From positions 1-30,473 of the forward strand of contig DNXU01000179.1 of assembly GCA_003505715.1 (NCBI GenBank): a stretch of DNA of 30,473 nt, written 5' to 3'. Each line of letters starts with the position of its first letter. Position 1 is the first letter of the stretch. Below are positions 7,601 to 15,098 of this stretch, piece by piece. The notes below the pieces were generated by a model. The model was not told where the DNA came from, searched no databases, and saw only the letters and a program-made list of their open reading frames with translations. This DNA comes from Cyanobacteria bacterium UBA8803. GTDB taxonomy: Bacteria; Cyanobacteriota; Cyanobacteriia; Cyanobacteriales; Coleofasciculaceae. The position numbers and the translations under genes are program-made.

Positions 7601-10099
7601 CTGCCAACTTGCTTCTGGGAGCAGTTCCAAACCTGCCATGAAATAACGTACAGCAGATTCATAAGCTGTGGCAGCTTTCGCTTTCTTGCCAGCAGTGAGG
7701 TTCAGTTGAGCGAGTTCGTATAGTTGCCGATCTTGAGTAATTAACTCAGCACTAATATTCAGATGGTTAACAATATCAAAGATCGTTTCTTCTAGGTGTT
7801 CCGGAGCGGTATTTTCAATGAGCAATTGCCCTACTCTCAGGTGAACCCATTTTTTCCGATCGTCGGGAATTAGGGAATAGGCAGCTTGCTGAATGCGATC
7901 GTGTAAAAATTTGTATGCAGTTGTTGGTTGCTGGTTGTTGGTTGTTGGTTGTTGGTGGTTTGGTGGTGATGATGAAATGGTGCTGGTGATGGCTGGAGGG
8001 AGGGGGGTTTCAGGTAAGGTTATTAATTTGTAGTTGTCGGTTAGGGAAATAATTAAACCTTCTTGCAGAGCTACCCAGAGCTGGGCTGCTGTTTCTGGCG
8101 GCGATTTTTCTAGAACGATGGCTAAGGTATTTAACTCAAATTGGTTGCCTATACAAGCTGCTAACTGCAATGCTTGTTGAGCTTGTGGTGTTAACCTTTG
8201 AATTTTCAGCACCATTAGGTCAACTACATTATCGGTAAAGTTTCTTGCCTGGATTTGGGCTAAATCCCACTGCCACCCTCCACGCTGAAAATCACACTGT
8301 AAAAGATTTTCTGTGTAAAGTGATTTTAAGAACTCATTAACAAAAAAAGGATTTCCCCCTGTTTTCAAGCACACTAGCTCGGCAAGGGGCTTAGCTCGGT
8401 CAGGAGAACATTTGAGGCTTTCTGAAATTAAGCGTGTGATACTGATTAATTCTAAAGGTTCGAGGAAAATCTCATTAATAATTGCACCGCTGCTGCCAAT
8501 CCCCTCGAACATCAGCATCAACGGATGAGTAGCGCTAACTTCGTTATCTCGATACGCCCCAATTAATAAGAGATTTTGACTATCTGAGGCGGTAATTAAC
8601 ATTTTAATTAGTTCTAAAGATGCTGTATCTGCCCACTGCAAATCATCCAGGAATAAGACCACAGGATGTGAGGGACTAGTAAATACTCTGATGAAGTTTT
8701 GAAACATTAAGTTGAAGCGATTCTTGGCTTCTGCTGGCGTCAAGGTGGGCACCATGGGCTGTTCCCCCAAAATTAGTTTTAATTCTGGGATTACATCAAT
8801 AATTACTTGACTGTTCGCACCTAAAGCTGTTAATATTTTTTCTCGCCATTGATTTAGCTGTGCTTCACTTTCGGTTAACAGATGTTTGATTAACTCTTGA
8901 AAAGCTTTAATGATTGCTGAATAAGGGATATTGCGCTGATACTGGTCAAATTTGCCGCTAAGGAAATAGCCGCGCTGCCGAGTAATGGGTTTGTAAAGTT
9001 CCTGGACTAAAGCAGATTTTCCGATACCGGAATATCCAGATACCAGGATCAACTCGCTTTGATCAGGAGTTGTATTCAAAGAGGTAACTTGCTCTTCCCC
9101 AACTCCCCCACCGCTGACTCGCTCAAATGCTGCAAGTAGAGTTTCCACTTCTCGTTCCCTGCCATAAAGTTTTTGGCAAAGTTGAAACCGATCGGAAATA
9201 TCTTGGCGTCCTAAGGGAAAGGGATCGATTTTGCCGTTCGTCTCTAATTGCATCAGGCAGATGGTTAAATCTGTTTTGAGCCCCCAAGCACTTTGGTATC
9301 TATCTTCAGCATTTTTAGCTAACAACTTCATCACAATATCGGAAACCGTTTCAGGACAGGAGGGGTGTTGTTTTCCTCTTCCTCTCTCCCAATCTCCTGT
9401 GTTGGTTAAATGGGGAGGTACTGCTTGTTTAGCAATGTGGCAATGTACTAACTCTATGGGATCGTCAGTTGCAAAAGGTAGTTGATGGGTCAATAGTTCG
9501 TAAAAGGTAGCTCCTAAAGAGTAAAAATCGGTTCGGTAATCCAGGGATCGATTCATTCTGCCAGTTTGTTCCGGCGACATATAAGCTAACGTGCCTTCTA
9601 AGACGGCAGGATTTTTGAGAGTAGGATTTTCTCGCGATAAAACGGTGGCAATGCCAAAATCGATAATTTTGAGTTGTCCCGTATCTGGGTTAAAGACAAT
9701 ATTGGAGGGATTAATATCTTTGTGGATAATGTTGGCTGCGTGAATTTTTCCCAAACTTTCAGTAATGCGAATGGCAAGGCGGAGAAATTCTTTGAGGGTA
9801 AAGGTGCGATCGCTCATCAACAGCTTTAAAGAGGAACCGCCAAAATCTTCAAAGAGGATAACTAGAGTGCGCTGGTAGGTTTCTAAGCTGTAGGCTTGGA
9901 TCGCACCACCAATATTCAGAGAGCGGGTAATTTGATATTCCTGTTGATAGCGGGTAATTTGTTCAAGGGTGGGATAGTCTTGCTTGAGAACCTTGAGGAT
10001 AACAGGTTGGTGATCCGAGTTTCGGATACCCCGATAGATTAGGGAATTGGCACTTTCATAGATTTGGGCGAGAATCTGGCAGCCAGCAAGGTTGACCAT
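4670..10099 (-). CDS. giant Ser/Thr kinase - AAA ATPase - GAF - class III nucleotide cyclase fusion
   Basis: An 1809-residue cytoplasmic signalling protein. Residues 1-275 are a Ser/Thr kinase domain: K36 (VILKVLK), HKD at 126-128, DFG at 147-149, with a glycine-poor ATP loop. Residues 310-560 are a predicted ATPase with Walker A SGYSGIGKS (354-362) and Walker B VLFLDDLQWAD (D485, D486). A long helical TPR-like region follows. GAF is about 1370-1525, and a class III cyclase about 1560-1747, with metal aspartates in FSDIRSF and KYIGDAIMALF, the substrate lysine in that second motif, a threonine in STVISDAVNLASRMES, and its transition-state arginine. The Lys-Thr pair resembles cyanobacterial adenylyl cyclases such as CyaB1, so cAMP is the likely product. 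A C-terminal TPR-like tail closes the chain. Kinase-ATPase-GAF proteins with histidine-kinase outputs (HstK type) are common in cyanobacteria; here the output is a cyclase. A heptamer repeat lies in frame near residues 716-727. Confidence 0.9.
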   Translation of the reverse strand: MVNLAGCQILAQIYESANSLIYRGIRNSDHQPVILKVLKQDYPTLEQITRYQQEYQITRSLNIGGAIQAYSLETYQRTLVILFEDFGGSSLKLLMSDRTFTLKEFLRLAIRITESLGKIHAANIIHKDINPSNIVFNPDTGQLKIIDFGIATVLSRENPTLKNPAVLEGTLAYMSPEQTGRMNRSLDYRTDFYSLGATFYELLTHQLPFATDDPIELVHCHIAKQAVPPHLTNTGDWERGRGKQHPSCPETVSDIVMKLLAKNAEDRYQSAWGLKTDLTICLMQLETNGKIDPFPLGRQDISDRFQLCQKLYGREREVETLLAAFERVSGGGVGEEQVTSLNTTPDQSELILVSGYSGIGKSALVQELYKPITRQRGYFLSGKFDQYQRNIPYSAIIKAFQELIKHLLTESEAQLNQWREKILTALGANSQVIIDVIPELKLILGEQPMVPTLTPAEAKNRFNLMFQNFIRVFTSPSHPVVLFLDDLQWADTASLELIKMLITASDSQNLLLIGAYRDNEVSATHPLMLMFEGIGSSGAIINEIFLEPLELISITRLISESLKCSPDRAKPLAELVCLKTGGNPFFVNEFLKSLYTENLLQCDFQRGGWQWDLAQIQARNFTDNVVDLMVLKIQRLTPQAQQALQLAACIGNQFELNTLAIVLEKSPPETAAQLWVALQEGLIISLTDNYKLITLPETPLPPAITSTISSSPPNHQQPTTNNQQPTTAYKFLHDRIQQAAYSLIPDDRKKWVHLRVGQLLIENTAPEHLEETIFDIVNHLNISAELITQDRQLYELAQLNLTAGKKAKAATAYESAVRYFMAGLELLPEASWQVQYELTLNLYVEAVEAAYLTTRFEQAATLADIVLKQATNYLHKVKVYEITILFYISQNQMLEAIDTALQVLQMLEVSLSQDSPPELSVEDLLNLPEMTDPAQLAALRILMSVMAPAYIANPSILPSFIFTMVNLCIRYGNSSLAAYAYSVYSLLLCGTPETIEYGYRFGQLALKLVERFHAKDIKARVYQQFNAFVRPWKEPAKKTLNSLLATIKLAMENGDIEYAGHCTVNYCTYSFFVGQSLEDVEDKQCQHLAMNQNFKQEFQYSYIQIWHQLVLSLRANSQLELGINLEKINDYLQLAYQSHNKLSIVSAYFAKFLVCYLFNDYSSSVQHAALAEKYINGVRGLLNSVLYNLYYSLALLALCANASKTERKRYLAKVTRHQKIMSQWAYHAPSNFQHKYELVEAERARVQGKIVKAMEYYDRAIQGAREQGYIQEEALAYERAAAFYLALGRQEIAQSYMQNAHYGYHRWGATAKVKHLEETHPQLLLGNSQVNRSGAIPQNPSRFTITSSTEKDSSEALDLQTVMKAAQTISGEIVLDKLLASLMKILIENAGAQKGFLILETKSQLLIEAEGSVDVVQETCTECNKVKVLQSLPIQNAQSLSVAIINYVVRTKETVVLADAIHEEQFSHDPYIKKNQPKSILCAPLLNQGQLSGIVYLENNLTLGAFTPKRLELLNLLSAQAAISIQNARFYQQMAELNQAYERFVPHQFLQFLNKESIVDVKLGDQVHREMSVLFSDIRSFTTLSETMTPADNFKFINSYLSRMEPAIAENHGFIDKYIGDAIMALFSGAADDAVQAGIAMLHRLTRYNEHRHQQGYLPIKIGIGINTGSLMLGTVGGQNRMNSTVISDAVNLASRMESLTKEYGVSLLISHHTFARLHNPTAYNLRLIDKVKVQGKSQAVAVFEVFDGDSPEIREAKLASKTLFEEGLLLYYRDRISEAAQKFTQCLQINPEDRVTLTYLEQCQQQMT
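7921..7955. repeat. single-arm heptamer array inside the kinase/cyclase coding region
   Basis: Five heptads in phase (TTGTTGG, TTGCTGG, then three TTGTTGG on the + strand) continue into a degenerate TGG-rich stretch to about 7990. On the coding strand they read in frame as a Gln/Pro/Thr/Asn peptide just before the conserved YKFLHDRIQQAAYSL segment that follows the ATPase module. This is the same repeat family as the intergenic elements of this window, here tolerated inside a protein linker. Confidence 0.85.
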
Positions 10100-10268
10100 A
10101 GTAAAGTTGGACGGATGAGGGTGTTGATCGACTTGGAGATTCTACCGCTGCTCAAGGTATAAGGAAAGCTGAAAAAGCTTGATTTTGATCGAATTTTTAG
10201 CAGGTTGAGCACAAATCTATCAATGGATTGCCTTTTGGTTTTGGCGATCGCCTCGTGCAGCTACACTA

Positions 10269-10427
10269 TCAATCTTTGTGAAGCCGCTTATCTTCAACTT
10301 TCAAACGCCTGATATATTCACGAATTACATCTGTCTTCGTTCTACCGTTGTTGGTACAATAGGCTTCTAGCTGAAGCATTTCTATTTCAGGTACTCGGAT
10401 AGTTAAGACTTTAACGCTTTTGGCCAT
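10269..10427 (-). CDS. small ribbon-helix-helix (CopG/MetJ-type) DNA-binding protein
   Basis: A 52-residue protein with the ribbon-helix-helix layout: a basic N-terminal beta strand (KVLTIRVP), a first helix (EIEMLQLEAYCTNN), a turn GRTKTD, and a second helix (VIREYIRRLKVE). Such proteins dimerise and contact DNA through the strand pair, either as antitoxins or as small repressors. The ATG at 10427 is preferred because it places the strand at the extreme N-terminus as usual; the frame extends to 10484, but the added residues do not fit the family. No toxin gene follows downstream: the 169 bp between its stop codon and the kinase gene contain no credible gene. A palindrome upstream (10477-10507) could be its operator, and a tiny divergent frame begins at 10553. 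Confidence 0.72.
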   Translation of the reverse strand: MAKSVKVLTIRVPEIEMLQLEAYCTNNGRTKTDVIREYIRRLKVEDKRLHKD

Positions 10428-10476
10428 ACTGCAATTAGCTTCTAAAATGCAGTACAATTCTACCATGGATATGCGT

Positions 10477-10507
10477 CTTAGCATGGTACTGCGATCGCTA
10501 TGCTAAG
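10477..10507. promoter_or_regulatory. palindrome in the divergent region, candidate operator
   Basis: CTTAGCAT at 10477-10484 and ATGCTAAG at 10500-10507 form a perfect 8-bp inverted repeat around a 15-bp centre that contains a HIP1 octamer. A second inverted pair, GCAGTAC at 10449-10455 and GTACTGC at 10486-10492, overlaps it. The site lies between the ribbon-helix-helix gene and the small divergent frame, as expected of an autoregulated operator. Binding is inferred. Confidence 0.4.
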
Positions 10508-10552
10508 GCGGCTGCTCCGATGTAGAATTTTCAACAAAGGAGCAATTTCATT

Positions 10553-10651
10553 ATGATTCAAGATCAGGAAGATGACTACTTATTAGAGGAATGGTTACAG
10601 CTAAGGTCACAAATCAAACCTGATGCAGTTCATCTGTGGCGTGGTAAATAA
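10553..10651 (+). CDS. candidate 32-residue acidic small protein
   Basis: A short frame from ATG 10553 to TAA 10651 encodes a 32-residue peptide containing DDYLLEEWLQLRSQ. It has a good ribosome binding site (AAAGGAG at 10536-10542, ten bases before the ATG), stronger than most larger genes in this window. The peptide is acidic in its first half, probably one amphipathic helix, and has no signal peptide or membrane segment. It is divergent to the ribbon-helix-helix gene with the palindrome between them. It could be a true microprotein or the remnant of a longer gene; I do not recognise a family. Confidence 0.45.
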   Translation: MIQDQEDDYLLEEWLQLRSQIKPDAVHLWRGK

Positions 10652-10741
10652 ATTGGCATTGGGTGCAGTAGGGGCGGGTTTATTAATATGTATGTGGCAA
10701 AGCATTTCATATTGGTAAACCCACCTCTGTGGCTTGCCTCC

Positions 10742-11686
10742 CTATTTTCCAGATAGCAAACGAGAACCTACCGGGCATTGAATTTCTAAAGAGTCACCTG
10801 TAGGTGGAGTAGGCATATTCGGTGGCGAACTCGCAGGCCGATCGCTTTCACAAATCCCCGCTACAGTGATTAAATCCCCTTCCACTTCCGTGACAAACAC
10901 CGCACCGATGTAGCTGGGCAAGCCAGCATCTTTGGGTTGAGCTGTAATGGCTACGCTTTGAGTGCGATCGCCTACAGGAACGATCTGATAGCGATAAGAT
11001 TCAGTTTCCAGGTTCGTAGCAATCCCCAATTCATCAATATCAGCAGCAAATTTGCCCTTTTCGAGATGAAATGCCTGCTGCGCTCGGTTTAATAAGGTGA
11101 TGTACTGAGTAGGAATATTAGGTCTAGACTGACTCGTTTTACTCTCCAACTCCAGGATCTCAATATTTTGTGGTACAGTTGTTACATCTGAAACCTTCTC
11201 CAGTAGAGATACGGTAGGGCTAAATTTACTGGGTCTGGGTTGTCCAGGAGTAATGCCATTTAACTCTAAACGCAGCTTTCCTTGAGGAGTCAATTCAAAA
11301 ATGGTCAAGGCTGTTTGATCGGGGGTAAGTGCCATATCTAGTTGCATGGGTTGAGTGGTGGCACGAACCTGGTAAGCCGTCTTGATGGCAATAGCAGACC
11401 CATCATTGCCTGGTAAGATAAAAAATAATTGATTCTGTGGAGTAAAAATCAAGGTCAACACTTGCTCAGTTGTGGGGTCTTTAATTTGCCACTGCCCCAG
11501 CAATTGATTTATCACTGCATTGGTTTCGGAAGTCTGTCGAGATGGCCCAACGGTGGGTGGGATAGTAGGCTGAGCATTGACCGGAGTACCTGTGGCAATC
11601 AGTAGCGCTAGCAACAGTCCTTGAGTAACGAACTGGTAAGGGAACCAGAGCGATCGCTGGGGTTGGTGAAAGACAACATGACTCAT
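10742..11686 (-). CDS. Sec-exported protein with a type IV pilin-like (Pilin_GH) C-terminal domain
   Basis: A 314-residue protein with an N-terminal signal: a basic and aromatic lead, hydrophobic core LLLALLIATG, and probable cleavage after TPVNA. The middle (about 40-170) looks like a lipocalin-like beta domain starting LLGQWQIKDPTTEQVLTLIFTP. The C-terminal part, beginning YITLLNRAQQAFHLEKGKFA, resembles the globular half of cyanobacterial minor pilins (Pilin_GH family), including the IGAVFVTEVEGDLITVAGICES end. A pilin prepilin-peptidase motif and long hydrophobic helix are absent, so it is secreted rather than assembled through an N-terminal helix. ATG 11686 is preferred: GGAAG lies eight bases upstream; ATG 11692 and GTG 11695 are alternatives. 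The proline-rich tail SSPPNMPTPPTG is a likely linker. Confidence 0.7.
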   Translation of the reverse strand: MSHVVFHQPQRSLWFPYQFVTQGLLLALLIATGTPVNAQPTIPPTVGPSRQTSETNAVINQLLGQWQIKDPTTEQVLTLIFTPQNQLFFILPGNDGSAIAIKTAYQVRATTQPMQLDMALTPDQTALTIFELTPQGKLRLELNGITPGQPRPSKFSPTVSLLEKVSDVTTVPQNIEILELESKTSQSRPNIPTQYITLLNRAQQAFHLEKGKFAADIDELGIATNLETESYRYQIVPVGDRTQSVAITAQPKDAGLPSYIGAVFVTEVEGDLITVAGICESDRPASSPPNMPTPPTGDSLEIQCPVGSRLLSGK

Positions 11687-11785
11687 AAGCATCACTTCCG
11701 AACAGCATTCAGCCTTCAGCTATCAGCTTAATCGAAGAATTAGGGGAGTTTCAAATCATAAAAGTATCCGCAACTGACCAGATCC

Positions 11786-11835
11786 GCCAGGAACTCAAGT
11801 TCCTGGCTCATAGCTGAAGTCCATTAAAATGGACT
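11786..11835. repeat. pair of REP-like palindromes in the divergent region before the PhoD-like gene
   Basis: Two perfect hairpins sit side by side: GCCAGGAACT / AGTTCCTGGC at 11786-11807 with a 2-base centre, and AGTCCATT / AATGGACT at 11818-11835 with a 2-base centre. Similar short palindromes separated by a dozen bases occur as dispersed intergenic repeats in cyanobacterial genomes. They occupy the 264-bp space between the divergent pilin-like and phosphatase genes, and otherwise I see no feature there. Confidence 0.75.
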
Positions 11836-11950
11836 GAAATCCTTTAGAACTTATGCCAGCCAAGCCTCTAGTAGTAAGGTGCGTTATTACTTCGCGATAC
11901 TATAAATGATATTGCCTAACCAAGGCTGGTAAGGGAGCGAGATTTGTTTT

Positions 11951-14416
11951 ATGTCCCAGACGCCCCTAAGCGCCTGCCGCTACCATATCCAGCTCAGCGA
12001 TCGCCTTTCAAATCTGCCACTCCTCCTAGCTGGCCCGATCTTGCGGCGCACTGAGAGTAACGCTGTTACGGTTTGGGTTGCTCTCAAAGCACCCTGCACC
12101 GTTACCCTCAACGTTTACGCTACAAAGGAAGACGGTTCTGTTATCCAAGGTTTATTACTAAAAGGTACAAGCTCGACGGTAGCCATTGGCAAACACCTAC
12201 ATATTATTGCTATCACCGCTCAGCCAGTAACTTTGGCGCAGCTAGAACCCGGACAGATCTATGCTTACGACCTGAACTTCGACAACCCTGACACTAATCT
12301 TGCCCGCGCCCTTTCAAATATCCAGTGCCCTTCTCAAGTCACAGTCAGCTATTTCGCCCACCAACTACCCACCTTTGCCATACCACCTGCTGACTTAAAC
12401 GACTTGCGGCTAGCGCATGGTTCCTGCCGCAAGTTACACGGGGGTGGTGGTGATGCTTTACCGTTATTGGATGATTTAGTTGGTTATTATGCCAAACAAG
12501 CCAACGCCCGACCCCATCAGCTATTTTTCACGGGTGACCAAATCTATGGTGATGACGTAGCTGACATCATGCTGTGGGTAGCAACAGGTGTGGGTGATAT
12601 CTTACTAGGTTGGGAAGAAAATCTGCCTTGTTACCCCACACCAACCCCTAACGCTCAGCCCAAGAAACCCAGCGAATTTCTACCGGGACAGCGCACGGAC
12701 ATCGCCGAACAGGATGGTGGGTTTACAGCCATGCATCTCAATAGCCCGGAGGAAGCGAAAAGCCATCTATTTAGTTTAGGGGAATACTGCGCCGCCTATC
12801 TGCTGACTTGGTCGCCTACACTGTGGCCTGAATCTTTACCAAAAGGTGCTGAAATACACCAAAACCGCAAACAAGCTAAACAATGGGATAAAGAAGCCTC
12901 TCGACTTAGTGAAAGCATTAGTCAGTTGTGGAAAGTCCGGCGGGTCATGGCAAACATACCTACTTATATGATTTGTGATGACCATGATATTACCGATGAC
13001 TGGTATCTGAATCGAGCTTGGTGTAACCGCGTGTTGGGCAAACCTCTAGGCAGGCGCGTCGTACAGAACGGTTTGTTGGCTTACGCCTTATTTCAGGCAT
13101 GGGGAAACACCCCGGAGCAATTTCAGCCTGGGCAACCGGGGGGTAACTTGTTGAAGGCGGCAACAATTTGGTCGGCGTCAGCAGGAACCGATGAAGCTGC
13201 CTCAGAAGTTATTGCTAAATGCCTCGGACTGCCCCCATTAGTACCCCACACTGGCTTACCTCAGCTCAAACTCGATCGCGATGTCCTAATTCTGGATCGA
13301 GATTATCCCGATGGGACAGTGCCCTTAGAGTGGCATTATGCGATCGCAAGTCACTCTCATGAAGTTATCGTCCTCGATACCCGTACCTGGCGCGGCTATC
13401 CGCCAGATGATGAGGACGGAACGGCACCTCCTTGGTTATTGAGTCCCACAGCTTTTTTAAAACAAATTCAACAGCCTCTAGAACGAACCAGTGAGTCAGA
13501 CATCAAGATAACGTTTATCGTCGTACCCACCAATCTGGTAAGTTTGCAGATTATTGACCGGGCGCAACGATGGGAACTAGAAAAAGGCAACGTTTTTAAC
13601 TCTGATGTCGGTGATGCCTGGAATATGAATGAGGTTGCCTTATCCAGACTTCTAGCTGAACTGTTCCAGAAGCGACGCTTAGTAGTGGTACTCTCAGGCG
13701 ATATTCACTATGCCGCTGCCATCCGCCTTAGCTATTGGTCGGGTGACTCCAAATCTATAACAAATAGTTCAACGGCGAGAGTACTGGTACAGCTAACGGC
13801 CAGTCCTTTCCAAAATAGCGAGTTGAAGACCCAGTTGATCCACACTAAGTTGAAATCTCTCCTACCAGAACCATCCCAAGACTGGGTGGGATGGCAGGAA
13901 CCGCCGGAAATGGTAGAAATCCAGGTGACACCGGGAGCAGTACGGAGGCTGAATGTAAAACTACCGACCACTAGGCCAATGGTACGGCTAATCCGGGGGA
14001 TGCGCGGCAATTGGCACATAGCCTGGGCGATCGCCATTAAAGATGCCAACTCCCTCCCTGACTGGCAGTACCATATTGAATGGATAAAACGCCAGAGAGC
14101 AAGATTAGCTCCCTGGCTAGACCAAGGCTTCCCCATAGAGATCGCCCAACCCAAAAAGCCTGCCTCTTGGCTGAGAGTATTGGGGAATGTCCTATCGCCC
14201 CTGTGGTGCAATCCATGGATTCAAGAGGGTTCAGAAGTCGTCGGACGCAACAACTTTGGCCTGATTCGCTGCCAATGGTCACAAAACCCTGAGGAAGTAT
14301 CCGCAGTTATTCAGGATATTTATTGGCAGCCTCCCTGGCAATCTACCAGCGTTGTCTACAGTCGATACTGGGTATCAGTTGGTGTATTGCACCAAACTCA
14401 GCCGCCAATTTTCTAG
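11951..14416 (+). CDS. PhoD-like metallophosphatase
   Basis: An 821-residue protein of the PhoD-like metallophosphatase class. An N-terminal beta domain (LLAGPILRRTESNAVTVWVAL) resembles the Ig-like cap of PhoD. The catalytic part shows LAHGSCRK (154-161), FFTGDQIYGDD (193-202) supplying metal-binding aspartates, MICDDHDITDDW near 342-353, and LSGDIHYAA near 580-588. It probably hydrolyses phosphodiesters or phosphomonoesters with a bimetal centre. There is no clear Sec or Tat signal peptide at the start chosen, unlike classical secreted PhoD, so a cytoplasmic location is likely and the substrate is unknown. It is longer than typical PhoD, with an extra C-terminal domain from about 680 rich in tryptophan. 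A purine-rich GGGAGCGAG at 11934-11942 is the only candidate ribosome binding site. The gene is monocistronic in this window. Confidence 0.85.
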   Translation: MSQTPLSACRYHIQLSDRLSNLPLLLAGPILRRTESNAVTVWVALKAPCTVTLNVYATKEDGSVIQGLLLKGTSSTVAIGKHLHIIAITAQPVTLAQLEPGQIYAYDLNFDNPDTNLARALSNIQCPSQVTVSYFAHQLPTFAIPPADLNDLRLAHGSCRKLHGGGGDALPLLDDLVGYYAKQANARPHQLFFTGDQIYGDDVADIMLWVATGVGDILLGWEENLPCYPTPTPNAQPKKPSEFLPGQRTDIAEQDGGFTAMHLNSPEEAKSHLFSLGEYCAAYLLTWSPTLWPESLPKGAEIHQNRKQAKQWDKEASRLSESISQLWKVRRVMANIPTYMICDDHDITDDWYLNRAWCNRVLGKPLGRRVVQNGLLAYALFQAWGNTPEQFQPGQPGGNLLKAATIWSASAGTDEAASEVIAKCLGLPPLVPHTGLPQLKLDRDVLILDRDYPDGTVPLEWHYAIASHSHEVIVLDTRTWRGYPPDDEDGTAPPWLLSPTAFLKQIQQPLERTSESDIKITFIVVPTNLVSLQIIDRAQRWELEKGNVFNSDVGDAWNMNEVALSRLLAELFQKRRLVVVLSGDIHYAAAIRLSYWSGDSKSITNSSTARVLVQLTASPFQNSELKTQLIHTKLKSLLPEPSQDWVGWQEPPEMVEIQVTPGAVRRLNVKLPTTRPMVRLIRGMRGNWHIAWAIAIKDANSLPDWQYHIEWIKRQRARLAPWLDQGFPIEIAQPKKPASWLRVLGNVLSPLWCNPWIQEGSEVVGRNNFGLIRCQWSQNPEEVSAVIQDIYWQPPWQSTSVVYSRYWVSVGVLHQTQPPIF

Positions 14417-14477
14417 AAACCTTGCACTGAAGGCTTTATATTTACCCCTTTATTTTTAGATATTGTTTGTAGTAGAG

Positions 14478-14532
14478 GCGCTTTAGTGCCTGAAAATGCT
14501 TGTAGTGCCAAGTAAGCACTAAAGTGCTTACT
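14478..14532. repeat. palindromic dispersed-type repeat
   Basis: A perfect 10-bp inverted repeat AGTAAGCACT / AGTGCTTACT with a 2-base centre lies at 14511-14532. It is preceded by an imperfect partner, GGCGCT / AGTGCC, at about 14478-14490. Sequences of this GTAGTAAGCACTTTAGTGCTTAC style recur in intergenic DNA of filamentous cyanobacteria. It lies about 60-115 bp after the phosphatase stop codon and could also stabilise the 3' end of that transcript. Confidence 0.7.
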
Positions 14533-14572
14533 ACGAACCTTTGCTTATAATTACGTGGCATAATTTTTGATA

Positions 14573-14598
14573 TGTAATACATTTGTAGATGTATTACA
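14573..14598. other. perfect 10-bp hairpin, function unknown
   Basis: TGTAATACAT (14573-14582) and ATGTATTACA (14589-14598) are exact inverted repeats around the 6-base loop TTGTAG. There is no following T-tract on either strand, so it is not a standard intrinsic terminator. It could be a regulator-binding site or a relic repeat. Confidence 0.6.
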
Positions 14599-15098
14599 GG
14601 TAGAAATGATAATGTTATACAGATAACACTCGCTTTAATTTAAATGAAATTATGAAATATTAAAGTGTATTTATGAGAGATTTAATTATGATGAAATCGC
14701 CATAACGCTTTTTAGATAAGGCTTATAGCTATTCTAACTTCTGAAAAAACAATTTTCTTAACTATTCTAAAATAGATTTTAATAAAGTAAATAGATCGGC
14801 AAATTAAACTTTATGCTGGTTTTTACAGGATTTATCCAATAACCACATCAGTAATTACTCGGATATTCAATAAGAAAAATACATAATTTTTCGGATGTCA
14901 AAAAAGTTCTGGCGATCTGTAAGAAATTGTCATAATTGTTTCACGGTCTTGTCAGATATTTAAAGATTTTATAAATCAAGCTGATATCCATGAAACGCAG
15001 TGCTATTAATTGATTAGAAACAGTTTAAGCATAAGTACTTAACAGGGTGTGAGCCTCCAGTCTTCTACCAATTAATTCGTCATGGAAATGGTGTGGTT

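Larger units (their letters stand above)
14417..15098. other. 682-bp AT-rich intergenic region before the chemotaxis operon
   Basis: There is no credible gene here: stops are frequent in all frames and the longest frames lack ribosome binding sites. It contains the palindromic repeat and hairpin listed separately (14478-14532 and 14573-14598). The rest, about 14600-15080, is strongly AT-rich and must hold the promoter of the downstream chemotaxis operon, though I could not identify a convincing -35/-10 pair. Confidence 0.7.

Noticed and set aside
13732..14211. Open frame of 159 residues, minus strand
   Set aside because: It lies entirely antisense to the PhoD-like gene, where conserved coding content is on the plus strand.
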